DNA from: Trichobilharzia szidati | Lineage: Eukaryota > Platyhelminthes > Trematoda > Strigeidida > Schistosomatidae | Assembly (NCBI GenBank): GCA_944472155.2 | Contig: OX235274.1 | Location: 31,556,052 to 31,620,051 of the forward strand | DNA: 64,000 bases | Direction: 5' to 3' | Part shown: one piece after another, positions 55,255 to 64,000 of the stretch | How the letters are laid out: each line of letters starts with the position of its first letter | Position numbering within the stretch: position 1 is the first letter of the stretch | Position numbers and translations under genes: made by a program | The notes under the pieces: generated by a model | The model's database searches: none | Told to the model about the DNA's origin: nothing | What the model saw: only the letters and a program-made list of their open reading frames with translations

Positions 55255-55995
55255 GACCTGGTTGGTTTGGTTGTGGAGCTTTCTTCGTCCTTCTGGACAA
55301 CATCTTCAGCGCCATATTTAGCATAAAGTGAAATGATTTAAATTTCTTCATGGGTGACATAATTGAGTCTCCCGGTAACTATCTTCACATATGTATTGAC
55401 CATTTTTACTATTGACTTGGATTTGAAACTTTCTGGTCACCTGATTTACTTTTTATTAGTTGGTATATTTCGTCTATATTAACGTGTTTGTTAATCGCAT
55501 TTTCGTTTGAGTACCAGGCTTCTAGGAATTCCCTGACTGCACTTTTGGTGTTTCCTCTGTCTAAAATTTTGACATTATCCCAATCAAATTGATGACCATA
55601 ATTGTCTATATGCATTGATACTAAAGAATATATATTGTGTCTTTTCACGGCTGATTTGTGTTCTTGGATTTTAATTCGAGGGGGACGCCCACTTTGGCCG
55701 ATGTAATGCCTGTTACAGTTCATACAATTTATTTTGTAAATGGTATTAATTTTATCCCCTTCTTCTGTTGGATCTTACGGTTTGCATAATATTGACTGTG
55801 CTATATCTATATCAAACGGTTTCAGTATTCTAGCTGTTATTTCAGAGATATTTCTCATGTATGGTAGGATGAATTTTCTTGTGCTCTTTGACGATGGTTC
55901 CTTGTTGGTATTTTTATTCGACTTTAAGCACTTTTTGATGAAATTTTGTGGATAACCATTCTTTTTAAAGACTGTTTGTAGGCATATTTCAAAGT
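55255..55995 (-). pseudogene. PLE E GIY-YIG endonuclease region
   Basis: Sense order: VFKKNGYPQNFIKKCLKSNK (55945-55885), KEPSSKSTRKFILPYMRNIS, a stop after SILCKP, TIYKINCMNCNRHYIGQSGR (YIG intact, Arg present), IKIQEHKSAVKRHN (Glu present), DNYGHQFDWDNVKILDRGNT, REFLEAWYSNENAINKHVNI. The frame 55409-55723 covers most of it. The 3' part 55265-55310 holds the conserved TGAAGATGTTGTCCAGAAGG motif. No RT is left. The domain differs from families A-D. Confidence 0.87.
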
Positions 55996-56106
55996 TACTT
56001 TTAAATAAAAATCAATAAATATATGCATACAACGCTAATAGCAATAATAATCATACATAATGGAATCTTTCGGCGCTACGTAGTCAGATAAAAGAGAGGA
56101 TGAAAA

Positions 56107-56513
56107 CATCCAGTCATCAGGGCAAGAAAAGACTGATAACCACTTCTTTCTGAACGCATGAATCGGTTTTCGGGCGCGTGATGGAGACTGCTTCGGCAAA
56201 CTTAAAGAGAATTGAACTCTTTCGATTACTGATAGTTTCAAACGGTCTTGCGACGTCCACCTCCTGATTCGTATCAAGGAGATGCCTGGTGATAGCGGTG
56301 TTTAAAGCATTTGTTACCTTAAGACAAAGGCTTTTTAGTACATATTCAGAAAATCGGAGGTATGCTGCTGTTTCCATTCTTCCAATGTAACTGCTCCCCC
56401 AGATACATGTAAGTTTTTGGCGAAGTAATCTCCATCAGGCCCCCCGAAACCTGATTTATGCGTTCAGAAACAAGTGGTTATCAGTCTTTCCTTGCCCACC
56501 TGGTAACTGGATG
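56107..56513 (-). mobile_element. Short PLE fragment with inverted ends
   Basis: 56107-56174 and 56443-56513 are imperfect inverted repeats (GACTGATAACCACTT, CTGAACGCAT). Between them, on the minus strand, is the end of a GIY-YIG domain: SSYIGRMETAAYLRFSEY, ITRHLLDTNQEVDVARPFET, ILFKFAEAVSITR. The same architecture as PLE A, reduced to about 400 bp. Confidence 0.75.
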
Positions 56514-56519
56514 TTTAAT

Positions 56520-57655
56520 AGCGACTTTGAGCTGTAAGCAGCTTGTGAGAAGCCAACAAAATAAATGATGGTACCATTTTAATTCTGCAAAAACGCTGTT
56601 GTTCTTGCTTTATTCAAATTCAAAGCTCTGTTCGCATAAATTATACACTTTTGTTTTCTGTAATCTGGACATTGTTTTGATTGCCAGTTAGTTAGTTCGT
56701 TAGTTAGTTAGTTAGTTACCCAACTGATAATAACTAATATGCGCTAACGATAGAGAAAAACATGCAGACTTCTGCCTTGTTGCATTTCATCTCGTGTGTG
56801 TGTGCCTATTCATTTATCTATTTACATCTATTTACTTATTCGCATGTTCCTCCCTGTTTATTTATTTATTATCCAAGATACTTATCATTCATCAATAAAG
56901 ATATCGATATTTGTTAGTTAGTTTGTATTTTTGAAAAACGAACTTCTTTATAGTACTCAACATAGCATAGCGTACGTAGGTAGATTTAGCTTTCACGTAT
57001 ACTCTTCATCTACATGTAGTGAAAGCTTCCATAGGGCTTTAGAGTGCACTACTCAAAGTCATGCCCTCATTGACTGGCATGTTAACTGCTAGTGTAAATG
57101 ATCTTGTTGTTGACTGTCTCATCAGCGGGGGTGGTGGTGGTGGTGTTTATGATGGCGATCCAGATCACCAACAGCATTTATATATAAGAATAACAGTAAT
57201 CTACAGTACAGTAATTTCTGCAAGTGAAGTACACAACAATATTATAATTATTATCAAACAAATAGATGAATACATTCATCTGAAATAAGGTGTAACTGTA
57301 AATATTTAAACACTATGATGAAATGTTTGCTGTTCAGGTGGAGGGAGGCGAAATGATCGCATAGATAGATCCTAGAGATTAAACAGATATACGATACACC
57401 TTTGTTATTTACTCCCTATGATTTATACGTGTAGGGAAATAACTGTTATGTATCTTTTTTTTTCTTCAGTGAATATAGCTCTACTCTTAGTTAAGACTAA
57501 TGTTAAATCATTTAATTTGGGAAAAAAAGGCATTTATGAAATTTGCTTTTGAAACTACCCACTTTCATTATTGCAAGTTACTAACGTAGGGCTATTTGAA
57601 GTTTGACAAGTCGCCTTTATTAGTTTTAGACTTACAAAGTAACTTAGAGAAGTTA
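56520..57655. other. Low-complexity tracts, no gene
   Basis: GTTA repeats at 56690-56717, TTTA-rich tract at 56810-56870 and a GGT run at 57126-57146. A 75-residue frame (57061-57288) spans the GGT run and reads as poly-Gly. It is not a gene I can support. Confidence 0.5.
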
Positions 57656-57699
57656 AGGTAAGGTTAGAATAACTGAGGCAACTTGTTGTCAATTTTTGG

Positions 57700-59010
57700 T
57701 AAAATACAAAATAATTGAGCAAAGAATATCCTTTTCGATAATTTCCTCTACTGGCTCTACAATTATATATATATACATATATATATAGTATTCTAGAATA
57801 GTAGTCAATAACAATATTAGTGCAAAGTAAGATCGATGCAATTACAGTTCATTAAAGATGCTTAAATTATAATAATAATAATAGAATATCAACTAAAATT
57901 AGGGAAATTTCTACATAAATTGAGGATCATTTGAACCTAGATGGCCAAGGTTAGGATAATGTCTGAACTAACTTCTTTTGGATGCATAAATTAGGCTTCC
58001 TAATGTGGATCCCAACGGCCTCAGCAGTATTTAGAAAACGAACTCCTAAGGCGAAGTTAAGATTTGTTGATATGCAATAAATGACCCTGAAAGCCTGGTT
58101 AACATCAATCTCGTGTTCTGTATCCACAAGATGAGATAAAATAACACTGCGAATAGATTCTGTTTGTCCTTTACTTAACCACGTAGGTTGATGTTCGGAA
58201 ATTCGACGAGAAACATGCCTAATTGTACGGCCCATGTAACTGGCTTCACAGGAGCAGTTAAATTGGTCGATACACATGGAAGAGGTGAAATTAGGCAGTT
58301 AGTCTTTTACTCCCGAACGCAAAAGAAGAGTGGTTTTGAAGGCACGGTGGAATTCAGCAGCAGGGAATGCTCTTTTTACCGCATTTCTAAGTCGTTTTGT
58401 CAGTATCTCGCCGATGTTGTCCCCACGGAACTGAATTTGTAAGAATAAGTCCTTTTTAGGAACTGTTGTTACCTTGGTCTGCTTTGATTTTAGATTCATA
58501 TTCTTATCAATAAATTTTTTTGGATAACCATTTTCACTCAGCGACCGTTTAATATTATTAAGTTCCTCATCAGAACATTCATCCGAGCAGATTACTCTTG
58601 CTTTGTGAACCAGTCACTTTATGAAATTGCGTTTGTATTTCAAGGGCTGAAAAACAGCTGAAAAAATGAGTATACTGACCAGTTGATGTAGGTTTTCTAT
58701 ATACACTTCTTCTTATTGTGCCATCCGCTTTTCTGGTGATAGGGACGTCTAGAAATGAAATACCAGAGTCTTTTTCTTTCTCAGTAGTAAAATTTATTTC
58801 TGGATGAACCTCATTAAATTTATCCGGGATGTTCTTTGTATCATCCTTATTTTTCATAGTCAAAAATGTCTCATCCATGTACCGACAATAGAATTCAAGT
58901 TCATCAGTAACATCTTTCAAGGGCCCATTTTCTAGTTTCGCAAGAAAAATGTCAGCTAGAATGGAACCTAGTGGTGACCTTATTGCCATGCCATCGATTT
59001 GTCTATATAG
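57700..59010 (-). pseudogene. PLE B RT C-terminal part and GIY-YIG
   Basis: Three minus-strand pieces: 58579-58989 (RSPLGSILADIFLAKLENG, FYCRYMDETFLT with the catalytic box decayed to YMDE, INFTTEKEKDSGISFLDVPI, SVYRKPT), 58299-58499 (connector to basic linker, VPKKDLFLQIQFRGDNIGEI) and 57951-58277 (DQFNCSCEASYMGRTIR with YIG changed to YMG, ILSHLVDTEHEIDVNQAFRV). The 3' UTR reaches about 57700. It is 5' truncated near 59010. Confidence 0.88.
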
Positions 59011-59029
59011 TTACACACAATTAGTTGTA

Positions 59030-59700
59030 TTCTACTTGTAATGGATCACTTGTTTGGAAAGTTCTTCCTGGACGAACTATTTATCCATTTACTTGTACTT
59101 ATTTAGGTGTTTCAAATAACTTTGCAATTATTAATTTGATATTTTGCATATAACATGTTGATTTTGACCTTTATTATTCGCCCTTTGTCCTCGATTAATA
59201 TATAATTGTAATACTTCTCTTTGTGGTTGTAAGTACATTGACAATGTGTTGTTTAACGATATGAGTTTGTTTGAGTGAATGAAGGTCATTCTGACCCGGG
59301 AATGTCTGCGGGAAGCGTTGATGTGTGGTTCTTGTGGACAGAACTTTTGATCCCACCTCGATGGGAACATTCTGGTCGATTCTAAGATATCTTATACAGT
59401 TGAACTTTGATTAAGTAATTTTGTCTTACAGTACTTGTTCTGTATTTAGAAACATACCTTGCTTGTGAAGCTAGCTGAAGTAAACTGCTGAAGTAAATTT
59501 CAATTTGAAGTTCTTGTTGCTGAATAGAATCGGTGAAATACTGGAGGCCAGTCGTCTTTTCCCTGCTTTTGGAGCATTTTATGATGGCGCGTGTCTCAAA
59601 GAAGTTTTGTCGGCTATACATTAGAACGTAGAGTTCGGTGTTTTGTGTTCAGACCATAACTGAATAAATTTGGTCACCACACTTTACATTAGGCACACTA
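59030..59700 (+). other. Unclassified sequence, possible solo LTR
   Basis: Bounded by TGTTTGGAAAG (59050) and GGTCACCACACTTTACA (59673-59689), with a late AATAAATTTGG. The TG...CA ends and poly(A) signal suggest a solo LTR, but no flanking duplication is seen, so this stays tentative. Confidence 0.3.
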
Positions 59701-59729
59701 AATTAGTTTGATGGGGCTTTTCGGTAGTA

Positions 59730-60035
59730 ACTAGTGCCATGCGTCTAGTCCTTTGTTTGGTGCAGACTGGATTCTATTGGTGAAATTTACAATATGGCTA
59801 CCGATTTAGGTGGCTTTCAATCGTGATGCATTCTGAATTGATTTTATTAGACGGTTGGAGGCAGTCAGAAGGAAGACTTGTATCTAGCCTTGTTTCGTGC
59901 TTTTTAGCACTCCTCTGACTACATCACTGAATGACATGGATTCGAGTCTCAAATGGGAAATGAGTTACTTCAAGATTGCAGATACACCTTGTTTACTGGT
60001 GAGCGTCAACAAGCAAAAAACATAGATGCAAAGCT
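59730..60035 (+). repeat. R3 interspersed repeat, copy 2
   Basis: TGCCATGCGTCTAGTCCTTT, GCAGACTGGATTC, ATGGATTCGAGTCTCAAATG (B-box-like), AGATTGCAGATACACCTTG. It has the same order of blocks as 50120-50260. Confidence 0.58.
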
Positions 60036-60149
60036 TCCTTCTGATTATCTCCAACCATCTCATGACATTAAAGTACATTTACCATCTTGCTGGTTTATTT
60101 GCAGTCTTTTAGTTTTCATTCATTTTCATTTTTCATCTGTTCTGTCTAA

Positions 60150-60720
60150 AATGTATTCGTACCACTTCCATTTATTATTATTATTATTACACCTTTATAT
60201 TCCGCGTAGAACACAGAGCTTCAACAACATACTATCATTTCACTTTCTTCTCTGCAGTCGTCTTTAGCTGGTTACATGGCTGCTCATAAGCTTTCATCTC
60301 CCCCTCACATGACATACTCGGACTCAGCTTGCTGTCTCCCATTTGGGTTTCACTTAACGGCCTGTCTAGTATTTTGTGTCATTCAACAGTCTCCATAGTG
60401 TGTATTCATCAATCCCTATTTCTTATGGCATATATGTTAGACGATAGGTCCTTGGTTAGTTGTCAGAGTTCCTTTTTACTTATCTTTTCTGATCTTTAGT
60501 AACTAGCGAAGGCAGTTGTTGATGAAAGTCTTTGTAAATGCTTTCTGTAACAGGTGTGCCAAGTCTCTAAGTAACAGTAAATTTCCAGACAGATCTTAGA
60601 TTAACGAAGTTTAGTCTTGCTTTTCCGAGCCAGAATGTCTTTGACGTTCTCATCAGTGCATCATGCTTTTGTTGAAACAATGCCTCCTAGATGTGTGAAA
60701 GAGACCGAGCAGCATTTTTG
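60150..60720 (-). mobile_element. R1 LINE 3' fragment
   Basis: ATTATTATTATTACACC, GCGTAGAACACAGAGCTTCA, CACATGACATACTCGG, CCATTTGGGTTTCACTTAAC, GCAGTTGTTGATGAAAGTC, TTTGACGTTCTCATCAG: the antisense R1 order from tail to the GTDEDV region. Decayed. Confidence 0.7.
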
Positions 60721-60724
60721 TAAA

Positions 60725-61140
60725 AGTCTCTTGCGATTCGAATGATTTATTTTATTACGAGTATCAGTGTAGATACAACATCTTCACATTTACGTCAGTT
60801 CCAGTGAATTTTACAGCTGGTTAGTGTTTAAATAATACTAAAATGATGCTCATGGTATAACGACCAAATTTATTTAGTTATAGTCTAAACACAAAACACC
60901 GGTCTCTGCTTTCTAATGTATAGCCGCCAATACTTCGTTGAGACACGCGCTATCATGAAACATCCCAGAAGTAGACAAAAGAGGATTATTCTTCTTAAAT
61001 ATTTTAGCGATTGTATTAAACAATAATAACATCAAAATTCAATAGATCGTTCATGAGGGAGTTTTCAAACAACTGATCCATTACAAAAAGTAATGGGTAA
61101 ACTTCACAACCATCTGAATCCATGGTTTCATTTTAAATGC
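60725..61140. other. Nothing recognised
   Basis: Unassigned sequence between two R1 fragments in the same orientation. Confidence 0.4.
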
Positions 61141-61144
61141 ATCT

Positions 61145-61830
61145 ATATTATTTATTATTATTCCCTTCAGTTCCGAGTGGAACAAGGGGCTTCAACAACA
61201 CAGCTCCACTTTGTTCTATTCTCTGCTGTCGTCTTCAGCTGCATCCACAATCGCACATAATCTCGTATCTCCTCCTCAAACTCACACGATCTCCTCCATG
61301 TCACCCTAGCATCGACGACCCACTCGTTGCTTTTCATTCGGATTACACTCTATGGCCTAGCCTGGTAGGCGATGTCATTCGATGACCTCCTCAACGTATA
61401 CCTGATCCATCTCCATTTTCTCCTGCATATTTACTGAGCAATCAGCTGTTGGCTGGTTGGTTTTCAGCCAGAGTTTCTTATTGCTAATTCTTTCTGGCCA
61501 GTTGGCTGGTCATTTGATCTTCAATTGGGAGCTAGCCAGAGAAGTGGGCAGCTGTTGATTTAAGTCTGTAATCTATTGGAAATCCTTGTCGCGACTGACA
61601 CGCAGTACAAGTTTCTGACCCACATAGAAGAAGTGACCGACTTCACATTTGTGTTAAAAACTGAATCTTATTGTTTATGCTGGCTGACTGAGTGCAGAAG
61701 ATTTCCAAACTGATATCAGGTTGTTGAAGGCGCATCTTGCTTGTCTTTCCGATTCTAGCTGACTGGCTGGCTTTGAAATCTTCATCCGTTCCGACTGCCT
61801 GTAGTTGAAACGATATATCTATCACCTTAT
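61145..61830 (-). mobile_element. R1 LINE 3' fragment
   Basis: TTATTATTCCCTTCAGTTCC, GAGTGGAACAAGGGGCTTCA, CTCCTCCATGTCACCCTAGC, ATCGACGACCCACTCG, CTCCATTTTCTCCTGCATAT, then the RWPE region antisense (TTCTGGCCAGTTGGC) up to AAATCTTCATCCGTTCC. It reaches the YLGS region at about 61800-61830. Confidence 0.75.
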
Positions 61831-62380
61831 TCTTATTATTATCGATACCAGCTATAGATAGTTTCACTACCAAGTGATTCAGGTATGTAAAACTTATTTG
61901 TACTGTAAGCACTAATTACTAATGAACAGGTACTACTGATTACAATCAAATAATAATTCTAGAAAAATCAAACAAAGATATTGATGTGCACTATAGCGTG
62001 TAACACTACTAACAAGAAGAAAGCCTTTTTAAAGGAGAAAATATCCTTCTTTGTGTATTACTATTATTATTACTATTACGACTAATCGGTGTGTATGTCT
62101 ATGCTTACATCAACATACATAGAAGTAAAAGGTACAGATATATTTGTACAAGGACGGCAAAAAAGTTTAGCCTGTTCATAGGCATGCATGCACTTTGTTT
62201 ATATAACTGTTTTGTCCTATCAAAAATATATATATATGTATGAAAACCAATTCCTACCTGCTTAGTTGTGCATCATTCATTTTTACAGTAACTGTGACAT
62301 GGTTAATCTTGATACAAACAAAAAATTGTCTGATAAGATACAAGTGCCCGTCCATGTGCACTATACATACCTATATCTAT

Positions 62381-62383
<3 letters not shown>

Positions 62384-62411
<28 letters not shown>
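62384..62411. repeat. (TA)n microsatellite
   Basis: About 14 uninterrupted AT units. The surrounding 61835-62725 is AT-rich and otherwise unassigned. Confidence 0.9.
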
Positions 62412-62414
<3 letters not shown>

Positions 62415-62724
62415 ACGAGAAAGCTAGGGGAACGACATATTTGGAAACATTGTGAATTGTAATGAATTATTTATATTCAAAAATAATGATTGATGAGAAG
62501 TATGTTTTACCTTCTGTTTGCCTAGTCACTTTCTAGTGCTTACTTACTACCTACCAGAATAAACAAACTTTAAAAGTATCTAAGCGATAAGAAGGTAGGA
62601 TAGGCGCTTAGAAGGAAATTTTAAAATTAGCATTAACTTAACAGAAATACAGTGGGGAAAATCGTTACTTTCTCTGTTTGTTGGAAAATAATCAATCTAG
62701 CTTCATTTGTATGTACATGTTATC

Positions 62725-63780
62725 CCGACAATTATACATCTCATCCAACAGTTGTACGACAGTGCTGCATGCCAAGTAATCCACAAAAGGAAACTCACGG
62801 AATCCTTCAAAGCTGGCTGGCTGCCTACTATCTCCAATGATTTTCCTGGTTGCGGGAGGCTGGATCATGCGACAGATAGCGGGCAATGAGGAAACAAGCA
62901 TAAAATGGACTCACACCAGAAACTTGGAGGATCTGGACTTCGCCGATGATATATGTCTGATTTATCACAAACTGGAAGATATGCAAGCGAAAAGCAACAA
63001 GTTGGCAGAAGAAGCATCAAAGATACGACTTCAGGTGAACATAGAGAAAACAGAGGTGATGAAGATTCCTGGACAACACCACCAACAGCAAAAACAACAA
63101 CAGACAACAATCAGCATAAATGGAAGGAACCTGAAAGAAACAACCTCTTTTACCTACCGACCTGGGAAGCATCGTTTCAACTGCAGGCCGATGGAGCTGA
63201 CGAGGATATCAAAGCAAGGATCGGGAAAGCAAGACAAGCTTTCACTACTCTCAAGTCTGTGTGGAGGTCAACAGCACTCAGCATCAAAAATAAGATCCGA
63301 ATTTTCAACTCCAATGTAGAGTCAGTGCTACTCACTATATGGATCAGAGACTTGGCGCGTCATAAAGAGCATCTCAAACAAACTACAGACCTTCATTAAC
63401 AGTTGTCTTCGCTCAATACTCAAGATCAGATGGCCAGAAAAGATCAGCAACAGAGATCTCTGGCAATGAGTGAACCAACTCAGCAGGAACCGATTGTGAA
63501 ACAAATAGTCAGGAAGAAATGGAGATGGATTGGCCGGCCATACTCTGAGGAAACCATCAAGTGACATCAATAGACTAGTACTCGAGTGGAACCCGAACGG
63601 GAAGCGGCGAGTTGGTCGTCAGTGCGAGAGTGACTTGGAGGAGGTCACGTGAAGAGGAGATGAAAACGTTTGGGCAGACTTGGGGCCAGGTGAAAACTCT
63701 AGCACAGAACCGAACGCAATAGAGACGTGCGGCTGAAGCCCTATGTTCCTCTAGGAATTAAAGGAAACAATAATAATAAC
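62725..63780 (+). pseudogene. R1 LINE, young copy
   Basis: 5' truncated within the RT, starting at IIHLIQQLYDSAACQVIHKR. A small deletion removes the GVRQ region (GAATCCTTCAAAGCTGGCTGG). The frame 62837-63319 reads MIFLVAGGWIMRQIAGNEET, EDLDFADDICLIYHKLEDMQ (catalytic FADD kept), QVNIEKTEVMKIPGQHHQQQ. The YLGS motif is disrupted (FTYRPGKHR) and the rest follows in another frame. The tail is CTAGGAATTAAAGGAAACAA, TAATAATAA. It is closest to the copy at 25975-27312. Confidence 0.9.
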
Positions 63781-64000
63781 TATTATTATCCCTTTGAGTT
63801 CCCAGTGGAACACAGAGCTTCAAACTAGATCTTTGAAGTTTCAGTAACAGTGGTGCGTTTTTAACGGGATGAGGTTGCTAGCCTCATGTCTAATCTTCCA
63901 TCTTTACTAGGCTTACTTATAAGCTAAGCGAGGTAAAGGATTGTGTCGGCCTAGGATATGACCCCGGTCCACTTGTGGCGTGGTTGGCTAGTGTCATACC
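63781..64000 (-). mobile_element. SINE A, cut by the window edge
   Basis: TATTATTATCCCTTTGAGTT, CCCAGTGGAACACAGAGCTT (reversed tail), GTGGTGCGTTTTTAACGGGA, TGAGGTTGCTAGCCTCATG, GCTAAGCGAGGTAAAGG, then the decayed tRNA-like head (GACCGGGGTCATATCC on the sense strand). It starts directly at the end of the R1 LINE, tail to tail. Confidence 0.82.

Noticed and set aside
57061..57288. Glycine-rich protein
   Set aside because: The poly-Gly comes from a GGT microsatellite; no supporting context.
59030..59700. Firm call of a BEL or Gypsy LTR
   Set aside because: TG...CA ends and a poly(A) signal alone are weak; the flanks do not match.
1..64000. CRISPR array, bacterial operon or phage
   Set aside because: No regularly spaced repeats and spacers, no bacterial gene order; all coding traces are eukaryotic retroelements.

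Overview
This window reads as a repeat-dominated, AT-rich stretch of a flatworm genome, most likely a digenean and probably a schistosome. The inference rests on the combination of (i) several Penelope-like elements (PLEs) with reverse transcriptase (RT) plus GIY-YIG endonuclease, (ii) RTE/SR-type non-LTR retrotransposons with AAT-rich tails, and (iii) SINE-like repeats with hammerhead ribozyme (HHR) motifs close to the Schistosoma Sm-alpha satellite. I found no convincing host protein-coding exon, no rRNA and no functional tRNA gene. Almost every recognisable open frame is a retroelement fragment broken by frameshifts and stops.

Layout. 0-7 kb: an H-family HHR SINE pair, a LINE (R1) tail, a 2.2 kb PLE (A, 1927-4132) with target duplications, then a PLE relic split by an R1 LINE. 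7-15 kb: decayed second-type LINEs (R2), an H pair and a minus-strand PLE (C). 15-21 kb: a head-to-head rearranged PLE A copy carrying a 202 bp insertion with a PLE-type HHR, an H element, an R2 LINE containing SINE B, a PLE D fragment and SINE A copies. 21-28 kb: an Sm-alpha-like HHR, the longest R1 LINE (endonuclease to tail), an H pair and another R1 LINE. 28-37 kb: SINE A, H pairs, a PLE D insertion (32023-34197) with 12 bp target duplications and a nested H element, head-to-head PLE C fragments, an Sm-alpha-like inverted pair and a full H element. 37-50 kb: AT-rich sequence, R1 fragments, a second Sm-alpha-like pair, PLE B/E fragments, SINEs, H elements and a 1 kb foldback element with 216 bp inverted arms (48107-49129). 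50-64 kb: R1 fragments, SINE A, PLE E and B, two LTR-like stretches, and a young R1 copy ending tail-to-tail against a SINE.

How the parts work together. R1 LINEs and SINE A share their 3' tail, so the SINE probably used the R1 machinery. PLEs supply RT/GIY-YIG and terminal repeats, often with their 3' end inverted at the 5' end. The H family couples a tRNA-like pol III promoter to an HHR-like fold and repeatedly sits as outward-pointing inverted pairs, as do the Sm-alpha-like copies. That recurring association of ribozyme-bearing repeats with head-to-head inversion is the most interesting theme here. R1, R2, R3, A-F, H, SINE A and SINE B are labels used only in this annotation.
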